A program made the position numbers and the translations under genes. 64,000 nucleotides of DNA. Source: a virus. Positions 33,297 through 41,294 of the stretch are shown in pieces. The stretch's first letter is position 1, and every line of letters starts with the position of its first letter. Location: positions 1-64,000 of the IMG/VR virus record IMGVR_UViG_3300031237_000273. One strand, given 5' to 3'. Below the pieces are notes generated by a model. The model saw only the letters and a list, made by a program, of their open reading frames with translations. It was not told where the DNA came from and made no database searches.

Positions 33297-34343
33297 CTAT
33301 GGCGCGTTGACATTCACCACCCTGAGCGGCGGTTTAGTTTTCTTTTTCTTACCCTTGGATTTGCCCTGCTTGCCGGCATTGCACTCGACTGTGGTCGACC
33401 ATCCGGATTGGGTAAACACCTGCTCGACCGAATCCGCCAAGTACTCGCCATCAAGACCGACCTTGAAGCCCTGGGCGTTAATCGGGCGCTCGGCAAAGAT
33501 GTCGGTCCGGCCGGGCATCTCGAAACGCACGTCAGCGGTCGAGCGATTGAACGCCGCCAAACGCGCCTTGGCGGCCGACTCGGCGGCGGTCTTGTTCGGG
33601 TAGATATGCCGATCGGTATGCACCGCCGGCAAGCCATCCGGGGCGTCCTCGTTGTCCACGGTGACCACCGACAACTTGCCGGTCTTCTTGTCTTGGTGCT
33701 TGGTCGCCACGGCCTTGTGCGAGTTGCGATCGCCCAGGCTGAACTGCCAGCGACTGAGGTCGCTCTTCGTCAGGGTGATCGCGCCGAACGTTTTGCCGCT
33801 GGCGGTCTGCCCGCCTTGACGCGGCATCACCAACAGTTTGCCGTCGGCCACCTTGGCCGTGCAGTCGTACTGTTTGGCCAAGCGCGTGATGAAATTAAAA
33901 TCCGACTCGTTGAGCTGATCGACCCGGGCGACTTTCGTCGTCACCGGGCACACCGGCTGCCAGCCATTGCGCGCAGCGATATCGGCCACGATCTTCGACA
34001 GCGGCACGTCTTCCCAGCTACCGCTGCGAATGGTCTTGCCACTGCCGCGCATGTCGCTGGCCTTGCCCTTGATCACGATCGTGTCCGGCGGACCCGACAC
34101 CTCGACCGTGTCCACCGCGTAACGCCCCAGGCGCGCCAAGGACGTTTCGGCATAGCCCAGGTAGATCTCGATCGAGCTGCCACGCCGAGGCAGCACCACT
34201 TGGCCGTCTCGGTCATCAATGCGCAACTCAAACTCGTCGGACTCCATCCCGGGTTTGTCAGAGGTGCGCAGCAACAACAACCGATCATTGATCTTGGCCG
34301 TTACATCCGCGCCATCGGCCACGATTCGAAACATGGGGGTCAT
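33297..34343 (-). CDS. P2 gpD-like baseplate hub / late tail protein
   Basis: A 348-residue protein like P2 gpD (T4 gp27 fold), which forms the hub on which the spike sits. The N-terminal half has paired beta domains (VTAKINDRLLLLRTSD, FELRIDDRDG). VARVDQLNESDFNFITRLAK is the family's best-conserved segment. A Lys-rich C-terminus is present. It is slightly shorter than P2 gpD (387 residues). It follows gene X after a terminator-like hairpin. Confidence 0.88.
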   Translation of the reverse strand: MTPMFRIVADGADVTAKINDRLLLLRTSDKPGMESDEFELRIDDRDGQVVLPRRGSSIEIYLGYAETSLARLGRYAVDTVEVSGPPDTIVIKGKASDMRGSGKTIRSGSWEDVPLSKIVADIAARNGWQPVCPVTTKVARVDQLNESDFNFITRLAKQYDCTAKVADGKLLVMPRQGGQTASGKTFGAITLTKSDLSRWQFSLGDRNSHKAVATKHQDKKTGKLSVVTVDNEDAPDGLPAVHTDRHIYPNKTAAESAAKARLAAFNRSTADVRFEMPGRTDIFAERPINAQGFKVGLDGEYLADSVEQVFTQSGWSTTVECNAGKQGKSKGKKKKTKPPLRVVNVNAP

Positions 34344-34354
34344 GGATTTTGCTC

Positions 34355-34379
34355 AAAAAAAAACCCGCACAAGGCGGGT
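34355..34379 (-). terminator. Intrinsic terminator between tail genes X and D
   Basis: ACCCGC / GCGGGT with a five-base loop; eight T follow on the minus strand. It has the full form of a rho-independent terminator inside an operon. Confidence 0.65.
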
Positions 34380-34426
34380 AAAAAAAGAAAGGAGCTTGAG
34401 GAATCAAGCGGCGCGAGTGTAGACCA

Positions 34427-34633
34427 TCAATCCCACAAGCTCACCCCCTCCCCAGTCGGGCTGGGCAGATCCGGCAGATAGATCACCACGCCGGTACGGT
34501 AGGGCTGGGGTTCATCGGCCAACCCCTGATTGGCATCCAGCACCGCCTCGGTGCTGCCGTTCAGATGGCCATAAACGTTATGGCAAATGACATCGAGCAT
34601 GTCCCCATCAGACGTTCTGCATGTCGTCGCCAT
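34427..34633 (-). CDS. P2 gpX-like tail protein
   Basis: A 68-residue LysM-type protein. TSDGDMLDVICHNVYG and YRTGVVIYLPDLP match the tail protein X family, which helps seat the tail end. The ATG at 34,633 lies in the last codons of gene U, so the two genes overlap by 26 bases. Confidence 0.85.
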   Translation of the reverse strand: MATTCRTSDGDMLDVICHNVYGHLNGSTEAVLDANQGLADEPQPYRTGVVIYLPDLPSPTGEGVSLWD

Positions 34634-35453
34634 AGCGCACAAACTCCAGAGTGAACCCTTGTTTACGCGGAATCCCGCCGTGCAAAAACGCGCCTTGCTC
34701 GTCGCCGATGGTCTTCAGACACCACGTCCCAATCACCTCGCCATAGCCCGTGGTGAGGGTCAGCGGCTGAAGCCTGGCCCCAATGGTGCGCAACGTGTCG
34801 AGCTGCTTGAGTCCACCCTTGAAGCCCGGGTAGATCGTGCCTTTGAGCGTGAGCTTTTCCTCCCCTATACCAATGGCCTGCTGCGCCGGACGGCGCGACA
34901 GACGTTCCTGGGAGGCCCAACGGAATTCGGTCGAGCGGCTCAGCTCGTCGAAGGCCGCCGTGTCCAAATTGAAGAAGTACGGCTGAAGCTTCGGGTCGCG
35001 CGGCTGAATGATCAGCAGGTGCGGGAACGGCTTCACCGCTTCCGGTGCCGGCGTCGCATTCACGGCAAAGGCACTGGTGGGCACGATGTTGGCCAGCGAC
35101 GGGCTGACCTTGCCGGCGATGTTGTTGACCGCCGTCGCCGCTTTGCCCGCCTGCTCCTTCAGCGTCCCCATCCGTTCCTGTACTTCGGCGGCCGCCCGGG
35201 TCGCCCGGCCGTACACCGCCACAACTTGGCCGACCTTGGCCTGGGCCGCGTCGACGCCGCGCATCACCCGCTGAAGCTTGGCGCCGATCGCCGGCCCCAC
35301 GAACGGGATGTTTTCCAGCTCGGACGCCGCGCCCGTGATTTCACTGATCGCGCCGTTGACCGGGCCGAGCATGCCGTCTGCACTGCGCCGGCCAGCTTCC
35401 CCGGCTTCGACCAAGTACTTGAGCCCCGCTTGCAACTGTTCCATATACGCCAT
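34608..35453 (-). CDS. P2 gpU-like tail protein with extra N-terminal helical region
   Basis: The C-terminal 140 residues are a GpU domain: STEFRWASQERLSRRPAQQ, GEEKLTLKGTIYP and GGIPRKQGFTLEFVRYGDD. GpU is thought to cap or complete the tail near the baseplate. The first 140 residues form long Ala-rich helices (QAKVGQVVAVYGRATRAAAE) not found in P2 gpU (about 160 residues). AAGGAGG stands just before the start. It follows the tape-measure gene by nine bases. Confidence 0.85.
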   Translation of the reverse strand: MAYMEQLQAGLKYLVEAGEAGRRSADGMLGPVNGAISEITGAASELENIPFVGPAIGAKLQRVMRGVDAAQAKVGQVVAVYGRATRAAAEVQERMGTLKEQAGKAATAVNNIAGKVSPSLANIVPTSAFAVNATPAPEAVKPFPHLLIIQPRDPKLQPYFFNLDTAAFDELSRSTEFRWASQERLSRRPAQQAIGIGEEKLTLKGTIYPGFKGGLKQLDTLRTIGARLQPLTLTTGYGEVIGTWCLKTIGDEQGAFLHGGIPRKQGFTLEFVRYGDDMQNV

Positions 35454-35462
35454 GCGGCCTCC

Positions 35463-38300
35463 TTAAACGTGGGGTTCGTCGTACAGCTTGGACGCGTTCT
35501 GTTTCGCCGCGTCCGCCATCATCCGCTGCATGTGCGGCATCAAGTCCTGAGCCAAGCGTTGCGGGTCTTTGACATCCCCTTGCACCGTGACCGGCATGCT
35601 CAGCGAATACTGAAACTGCTGATCCACTTTGGTCGGTGCCGGCTTCTCCGGCGCCTTGGGCTGAATGGCCACGGCCGCCTTGGTCGGCGCCTGTACGGCC
35701 ATGGCGCGAGCCACGTCGCCCAGCGCCGGCCCTTGCGGGGCTGCCCCCGAGGCCATCAGCAACGCACCGGAGCCCTTCGCGCCATCGAACGATTGGCCCA
35801 TGCTGGCCAAGCTGGGAATAGCCGGACCAGGGCGTGGCGCCATCAACAACGGCGAGGCCGGAACGGCGGGCTTTTCCTCTTCGCCAGCAAACACCGACTT
35901 GCCCACGGCGCCGCCCACCATCTGGCCGCCCTGACTGCCGAGGTAGGCTCCAATCAAGCCGCCGATCGCGGTACCGATAATCGGCACCACCGAACCAATG
36001 GCCGCACCGGCCGCCGCGCCGGCCATGGTGCCCGCAAGATTGCCCGCAGCCGCACCGTAACCCTCGGCTTGTTCGCCCTGGGTCTTGGCATTCTCATAGG
36101 TGTCGAAGGCCATGGCGCCGGCTTCCAGTAGCGCGCCGCCGGGAATCATCTTGGCGGCTTTGCCAATCTTGCCGACCGCCTGCACCACCCCGCCCAGCCG
36201 GGCCAGCGACCCGGCCGGTACGGGTACCGGTGGAATCGGCGGATGCGGCACTGGGACCGGTGGCCGTGACCCCGGAATCGGCGAGCGCGAAGAACTACCC
36301 GGCCGAGGCAACGGCCCACGGCGCGAAGCATTGCGCCTTGACCCGCGTCCACGCCGGCGCGTTTCCCCAGGGCCTTCAGCGCCGCCGCCCAGGGCTCCTG
36401 CGTTGACCACGAAAACCTTCTTGACGCCGTCACCGCCAGCGTCGTCGCCAGCACCACCGGCCGCGTCTTTGGCCAGCGAAACTAGTTCCAGACCGGCCGA
36501 CACCACATCCAACTTGCCGGGCTTCTTACCGCCCTCAGCGTCGTCACCGCCCCCGGTCGCGCCTTTGAACGCCGCCACCGCCTTGAGCCCGGTTTCCATC
36601 AGGGACAACGCCTTGCCGGCCTTACCCTTGGGCGCCGAGCCTTCACCATCCTCGGGATTGGTGACAAAGACCTTTTGCACCGCGCCGGCCTTGCCACCCC
36701 CCAGCGAGCCGCGCGCCAGGTTGAACAGCCCTTTACCCATCTTGAACGAACTGAACAGGCCCGTGAGCGTGACCAACCCACCACCGACCAACGCGATTCC
36801 CGTCACTACCCCGGGCGCGCTGTCAGACATTGAGGTAATGCTTTTGGTGACCTTGGTCAGCGCCTCGGCCACCGTGTCCGTGACCGGCCGCAGAGCGTCC
36901 CCCACGCTACGCATGGCGTCATCCATCGACTGAGCCATTTCGGCCCACTTCTGCGACGAAGCCTCACGCCGCTCGCTGAGGTTTTTGTCGAGGATGCCCG
37001 TGGCATCGCGCGAATCGTTTTTAAGCTGGCTGTACAGCGCCTTGTTCTGCATGAACGCCGACAGCGCGGCCTTGACCTGCATGTCCGCGAACAGGTCGCC
37101 AGTGCGCAGCGACTCTTCCAGAGAGGCCATCATGGCCTTGGCTTTCTCCGGGTCGGCTTGCTGGCTGATTTCGGAGGTCGCTTTGGCCATCGCCGCCGCG
37201 CGCTTCGGATCGGTGGCCTGAATGTACTTCTGCGCCAGCGCCATACTGGTTTCCAGCGTGGACATGCCGTTTTGCAAACCGGTCTGCATCGAACCCTTGT
37301 AGTCGATACCGGCCTTTTCATACGCCTTGACGGTGTCGCCGGAGCCGATTTTGCCCATCCAGTTTTTGAGGTTGTTGGCCGCCTCATCGGCGCCGCCGGC
37401 CGACTTCATCTGCACTTGCAGCATGGCGCCCAACTGCGTCACCGCATCCATGCCGGTGATGCCCAGGCTGCCCATGTTGGCCAACAGCTCGGGGAACCAT
37501 TTAGCCATGTCGGCCGCTTCAAAGCTGCCCGCCTGCCCTTGATAGGCAATCGCTTCCAGCGCCTGCTGCATCTGCTTGGGGTCGGTGATCTTGGCGTTTT
37601 GCCCCAGGGCGTTGATCATCTTCGCCGTGTCGACACCGTTGGACCCCTGCCCCACGACAAACTTGGCCGCGACCGGCGCATATTCCAGCGCCTTGCTCAA
37701 CTCCATACCAGCGCCAACCAACTGGTTGACCACGTCGGCCACGTCATTGCGCGCCATGCCGGTGTCACGCGAGGTGGTGATGATCTTGCGCGACATCTCC
37801 TGTTCTTGCGGCTTGTTGGCAATGCCGGCCTTGATCGCGATGTCCCGCACAATGGCGCCGAAGTCCGCGCTGACCTTGGTCGGCACCGCCATCGAGCCCA
37901 CACCGATGACAGCGGCGCCGACCGCTTTTTTCATGGCGGACTTGCCGGCATCCAGCTGCTGATGTCCCTTGGCCTTCAGCTCGGCTTTATTGGCCGCCTG
38001 CCCCATGGCCCGATAGGACTTCTCCAGACGCCCGACTTCGACGCCCTGCTTTTTCAAACTGTCGAGGTTGGAGTTCAACCGGCCCAGCAGCTTGGACGCC
38101 CCAGCGGAACCGCTGTCGTGGGCTTTCTTCCACTCATCGCGCAGGCGAATGGTGTCGCCGATCGCACGCTGCAGCACGCGTGCCTTGCCACCTTCCGCCT
38201 CAAGGCGCTTGATGCGCCCCGTCACGTCCTTGAACGCGGCGCCGACCGTCGAACTGACGGCGCCGCCGATCACTAGCCCGAGGGCGAGTTTGTTCGCCAT
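35463..38300 (-). CDS. Tail tape-measure protein
   Basis: A 945-residue protein that sets tail length and passes into the cell during injection. The N-terminus is a coiled coil (residues 1-120). It is followed by the TP901/P2-T type core (AIVRDIAIKAGIANKPQEQ, LQVQMKSAGGADEAANNLKN), a hydrophobic block near 480-510, and a second Gly/Ala membrane-like region near 740-800. Around residues 640-700 lies an unusual Arg/Pro-rich insertion (RRRGRGSRR, VPVPHPPIPPVPVP). Position between E/E' and U is standard. Confidence 0.9.
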   Translation of the reverse strand: MANKLALGLVIGGAVSSTVGAAFKDVTGRIKRLEAEGGKARVLQRAIGDTIRLRDEWKKAHDSGSAGASKLLGRLNSNLDSLKKQGVEVGRLEKSYRAMGQAANKAELKAKGHQQLDAGKSAMKKAVGAAVIGVGSMAVPTKVSADFGAIVRDIAIKAGIANKPQEQEMSRKIITTSRDTGMARNDVADVVNQLVGAGMELSKALEYAPVAAKFVVGQGSNGVDTAKMINALGQNAKITDPKQMQQALEAIAYQGQAGSFEAADMAKWFPELLANMGSLGITGMDAVTQLGAMLQVQMKSAGGADEAANNLKNWMGKIGSGDTVKAYEKAGIDYKGSMQTGLQNGMSTLETSMALAQKYIQATDPKRAAAMAKATSEISQQADPEKAKAMMASLEESLRTGDLFADMQVKAALSAFMQNKALYSQLKNDSRDATGILDKNLSERREASSQKWAEMAQSMDDAMRSVGDALRPVTDTVAEALTKVTKSITSMSDSAPGVVTGIALVGGGLVTLTGLFSSFKMGKGLFNLARGSLGGGKAGAVQKVFVTNPEDGEGSAPKGKAGKALSLMETGLKAVAAFKGATGGGDDAEGGKKPGKLDVVSAGLELVSLAKDAAGGAGDDAGGDGVKKVFVVNAGALGGGAEGPGETRRRGRGSRRNASRRGPLPRPGSSSRSPIPGSRPPVPVPHPPIPPVPVPAGSLARLGGVVQAVGKIGKAAKMIPGGALLEAGAMAFDTYENAKTQGEQAEGYGAAAGNLAGTMAGAAAGAAIGSVVPIIGTAIGGLIGAYLGSQGGQMVGGAVGKSVFAGEEEKPAVPASPLLMAPRPGPAIPSLASMGQSFDGAKGSGALLMASGAAPQGPALGDVARAMAVQAPTKAAVAIQPKAPEKPAPTKVDQQFQYSLSMPVTVQGDVKDPQRLAQDLMPHMQRMMADAAKQNASKLYDEPHV

Positions 38301-38338
38301 GTCATGGCCCCCATTTGCACAGCCTTACCGAAGGCGGC

Positions 38339-38434
38339 TCAATCCGTGAGCCACCACACCATCTCAGCAAACGGCATCGACAGAATCTCAGCGGCGGAAA
38401 ATCCGGTTTCCGCCGCCAGACGTTTCGCGGCCAT
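38339..38434 (-). CDS. P2 GpE' (E-extension) reading frame, probably made by frameshift
   Basis: A 31-residue frame from an internal ATG: AAETGFSAAEILSMPFAEMV and WWLTD. It matches the short GpE family found between the tail chaperone and the tape measure in P2-like phages. In those phages the segment is expressed as a C-terminal extension of E by ribosomal frameshift. Here it is in the +1 frame relative to the 198-residue E gene, and the frame stays open from the E stop (38,451) to 38,339. Confidence 0.65.
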   Translation of the reverse strand: MAAKRLAAETGFSAAEILSMPFAEMVWWLTD

Positions 38435-38450
38435 TTTTATGACGCCGGGG

Positions 38451-39047
38451 TCAAACCCCGTTGTCTTGGTCCATACGAAAATAGGCGGCCTGCAAGCGGT
38501 TGAAATCCACCAGCTTCAGGCCCTCCAGATCCGCGACAGGCGCATCGGCCAACGCAGCAAACAACACCAGCTCGCGCTGCTCGTCATCGCCACCCGCCTC
38601 ACGATTCGCCGCACGCACGTCGCGCACGGTCGGGGAACGCAAGGCCAACTTGTCGACCGACACCCCGTTGATTTCGCTCGGACAGGACAACGTGACCAGC
38701 ACGTTATCGGTGGTGATCGACAACCACGCCGGCACCGACTTCGAGTAATCGGTATCGGGCGCCAGGCGCGAATAGGCCGCCTGTACACGGCGATAGTCCA
38801 CCAGCTTCAGGCCTTCCATATCCTTCAGGCCGACCTCGGCCAAACCCGCGAACAACATCAGCTCGCGCTGTTCGTCATCGCCATTAGAGGCGCGGTCGGC
38901 CGCCCGCACTTCGCGCACGGCCGGGGCCCGCAAGGTCAACGTCTCGACCTTGATTCCGTTGGCATCGCTGGGACGCGAGAGCGTCACGACGGCGCTCTCA
39001 GCGGTGACCGCCAGCCAGCCCGGCAGTTCTTTATCAGTTGCTTTCAT
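38451..39047 (-). CDS. Tail assembly chaperone (P2 gpE position), internally duplicated
   Basis: A 198-residue protein made of two similar copies of about 88 residues. The first has LTLRAPAVREVRAADRASNG and MEGLKLVDYRRVQAAYSRL. The second has LALRSPTVRDVRAANREAGG and LEGLKLVDFNRLQAAYFRM. One copy is the size of the usual chaperone (about 80-100 residues), which keeps the tape measure soluble. The duplication is also visible in the DNA. The gene ends GGG GTT TGA C, where a shift into the E' frame is possible. Confidence 0.85.
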   Translation of the reverse strand: MKATDKELPGWLAVTAESAVVTLSRPSDANGIKVETLTLRAPAVREVRAADRASNGDDEQRELMLFAGLAEVGLKDMEGLKLVDYRRVQAAYSRLAPDTDYSKSVPAWLSITTDNVLVTLSCPSEINGVSVDKLALRSPTVRDVRAANREAGGDDEQRELVLFAALADAPVADLEGLKLVDFNRLQAAYFRMDQDNGV

Positions 39048-39061
39048 CTGGATCTATTCCC

Positions 39062-39565
39062 TTAGAGGCCGAGCGCGGTGCGCACTTCGGCGAGCTGGTC
39101 TTTGCCGTCGATCACCTGAATACCGGCGACCATGTCGATTTCGTACATCAGGCGCCCGTCGATTTCGAGCTTGTAGTACGTGACAGCAATGGCGTGTTTG
39201 ATCTCGGCCGGATCACCGGCTTTCCAGTCGCCCAGGTCGACCTCTTTGAGCCGGCCCCGCAGGGTGGCAACCACCGCCGTCACGGCCCCCTTTTGCCCCT
39301 TGAAGGCACCCCGGAACGTCGCATTGAAGGCCGTGCCATCGGCCAGACCGAAGTACTTCAACGACTCACGGCGCACGCCCTTGGTGACAAAGGATGCCTC
39401 CATTTTTTCCAGACCCTGGTCCATCTCGATGGCACCGGCCATGCCGCCACCGCGATACTCGTCGGTCTTGCTGGTCAGCTTGGGCAGGGTCAGGTTCGGC
39501 ACGTCGCCGGAAAAACTCACGCCGTCAACAAACAGGTTCGTGTTAAACAAAGTTTGAGGAATCAT
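39062..39565 (-). CDS. Major tail tube protein (P2 FII)
   Basis: A 167-residue tube protein. NTNLFVDGVSFSGDVPNLTL at the N-terminus and GTAFNATFRGAFKG, KHAIAVTYYKLEIDGRLMYE later are characteristic of the P2 FII family. It polymerises on the tape measure to form the inner tube inside the sheath. It lies 12 bp after the sheath gene. Confidence 0.93.
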   Translation of the reverse strand: MIPQTLFNTNLFVDGVSFSGDVPNLTLPKLTSKTDEYRGGGMAGAIEMDQGLEKMEASFVTKGVRRESLKYFGLADGTAFNATFRGAFKGQKGAVTAVVATLRGRLKEVDLGDWKAGDPAEIKHAIAVTYYKLEIDGRLMYEIDMVAGIQVIDGKDQLAEVRTALGL

Positions 39566-39577
39566 TGACTGGGCCCC

Positions 39578-40744
39578 TTAGGCTGTTTCAAGAACTTCGG
39601 TCATCCATTGATCGGTGACTTCGAAAAGGAAATTCGGGTTTTCGGCCGGCGGCACGTCGGTGAAGCGAATGCGCCAATACACTTTGCCCTGGGCGATTTG
39701 GCTGGCGGTGTTCAACTCGGTGTCCGGGTACACCTCGAAGTTGATGATTGCGCCCTGGGCTTTCAGGTCGCGCATGAACGCTTCCAGGCCGTCGGTCACA
39801 TCCTTGACGTAGGTCTTGGTGATCGAGCGGTCAACGGCCCACTTGTGGCCGGCCTGCACCGCATCCATGAGGATGAACAGCGTGCGCACGCGGGTGACGA
39901 ACGCCCATTTCGGATCGCTCGACAGCGTGCGGTTGCCCCACAGGCGATAACCGTCGTCGCGGATGATCGTCGTGATGTTGGCGTTGTTCAGCAGGTTGGC
40001 CCGGCACGTCGCATCGCCGTCCAGGTACTCGACCGCGCGGGTCGTGCCGGTGATGCCGACAAACTCCTTGTTCGACGGCGACGCCCAGAAGCCGTACTCC
40101 GCATCGGTCCAGGCAAACAAGCCCGCCGCCCAGGCCGAACCCGGGGCATCGACTGTCTGACTCAGACCGGTGTCCCAGTACTGCACGCCCGGGTCAACCA
40201 TGAACAGGTTGCGACTGCCGAAGTTCTCGGCGTAGGCCATGGCGGCCTCATCCGTGGTGCCAGGCCCGTCGATAATGCCGATGGCGCGCAGCTTCTGCGC
40301 CAAGCCGTCGAGCGCCGTGGCCACCACTTGCGTGGCCGTGTGACCCGGCGCGATCAACAGCCGCGGCTGAGCGTTAAACAGGCTTTTGCCATCGAGCAAG
40401 GCCTGTAGGCCGGTGCGCTTACCGGAAGCCAGAACCCCGCCAATGATCGCCGAGGTTTGCAGCGCCGCGTCTTCCAGCTTCGGCACACCGATGGCGACGA
40501 TCACCGCCTTGGCCTTGGTGTAGATCGCCTGACAGGCCTTGGTCATCGCCGAATCGGCGCCGAAGGCGGCAATGGCTTCGCGCTCGGTGGTGATCAACTT
40601 CAGTTCGCCGGCCAGCGCCGTACCGCCGCCTAGGATGCCCGGGGTGAAGGTGTCGCACAGGCCGATGATCGACGACGACGGCAAGGAAATGGTGCGCGCG
40701 CCGGTCTTGATATCGGTGGTCGTAACGCCGTGAAAGAAACTCAT
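39578..40744 (-). CDS. Contractile tail sheath protein (P2 FI)
   Basis: A 388-residue sheath monomer. I use the ATG ending at 40,744 with GGAG upstream. FFHGVTTTDIKTGARTISLP at the start, SIIGLCDTFTPG, LWGNRTLSSDPKWAFV and MDAVQAGHKWAVDRSITKTY are hallmarks of the family. Contraction drives the tube through the envelope, so the phage is a myovirus. Two strong hairpins precede the gene. Confidence 0.94.
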   Translation of the reverse strand: MSFFHGVTTTDIKTGARTISLPSSSIIGLCDTFTPGILGGGTALAGELKLITTEREAIAAFGADSAMTKACQAIYTKAKAVIVAIGVPKLEDAALQTSAIIGGVLASGKRTGLQALLDGKSLFNAQPRLLIAPGHTATQVVATALDGLAQKLRAIGIIDGPGTTDEAAMAYAENFGSRNLFMVDPGVQYWDTGLSQTVDAPGSAWAAGLFAWTDAEYGFWASPSNKEFVGITGTTRAVEYLDGDATCRANLLNNANITTIIRDDGYRLWGNRTLSSDPKWAFVTRVRTLFILMDAVQAGHKWAVDRSITKTYVKDVTDGLEAFMRDLKAQGAIINFEVYPDTELNTASQIAQGKVYWRIRFTDVPPAENPNFLFEVTDQWMTEVLETA

Positions 40745-40765
40745 AAAGCTCAATCTCCAGAAACG

Positions 40766-40789
40766 AAAAAGCCCCGCATAAGCGAGGCT
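40766..40789 (-). terminator. Terminator-like hairpin before the sheath gene
   Basis: AGCCCCGC / GCGAGGCT (one mismatch), five T on the minus strand. It lies 25 bp before the sheath start. Confidence 0.55.
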
Positions 40790-40821
40790 GTGAGGGATGT
40801 TCGTGTTACGCGTAACGGAAA

Positions 40822-40849
40822 AGAAAACGCCCCGTCAGTGCGGGGCGTT
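40822..40849 (-). terminator. Strong intrinsic terminator after the tail-fibre assembly gene
   Basis: AACGCCCCG / CGGGGCGTT, a perfect 9-bp stem followed by TTTT on the minus strand. It begins at the stop codon of the upstream gene and forms a tandem with the hairpin at 40,766. Confidence 0.7.
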
Positions 40850-41292
40850 TATTGGGCCAGCGTTGATAGCCAATCCGGCGCTGGGGGCCGGTGCTCGCTC
40901 AAGGGGAATTCACCAGCTTCTGGCCAGTTGCGAAGGTCGCGGCGATAGGCCTGCAATTCGGCGTATTGCTCGACCGTGAGCGTGGTCGCGCTGCCGTCCT
41001 CGATCTCATCACGGTGGCGCGAAACAATCCCATCGGTCGACGCCATTTGTGCATCACGCCAGCTCCGCTCGATCTCTCCGAGCTGCTCGAGATCCAGCGG
41101 CGGCGGATCGATCAAAACGGGATGGCCATTAGGCCGTGACGACATTTTTTTTGAACTGATCGCCAGCTCATCGAGCAATGACTGCCAAACACCCGCCGCA
41201 ACCTCAACCACGTCCGGCGGCATGTCAGAACCGTGAATCTCCGGCATATAGACGCCGCACGTTAACGGACTGAAAAATACGATTTTAGTCAT
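40849..41292 (-). CDS. Phage tail (fibre) assembly chaperone
   Basis: A 147-residue protein. I start it at 41,292, two bases after the tail-fibre stop. The segment SWRDAQMASTDGIVSRHRDE and TTLTVEQYAELQAYRRDLRN with WPEAGEFP is typical of the assembly chaperones encoded after tail fibres in Pseudomonas phages and R-type pyocins. It probably folds or mounts the preceding fibre. Confidence 0.85.
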   Translation of the reverse strand: MTKIVFFSPLTCGVYMPEIHGSDMPPDVVEVAAGVWQSLLDELAISSKKMSSRPNGHPVLIDPPPLDLEQLGEIERSWRDAQMASTDGIVSRHRDEIEDGSATTLTVEQYAELQAYRRDLRNWPEAGEFPLSEHRPPAPDWLSTLAQ

Positions 41293-41294
41293 GT

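Noticed and set aside
34587-36131. Open frame of about 500 codons on the plus strand
   Set aside because: It lies antisense to the U and tape-measure genes, has an Arg/His-rich composition typical of a shadow frame in GC-rich DNA, and has no ribosome site.
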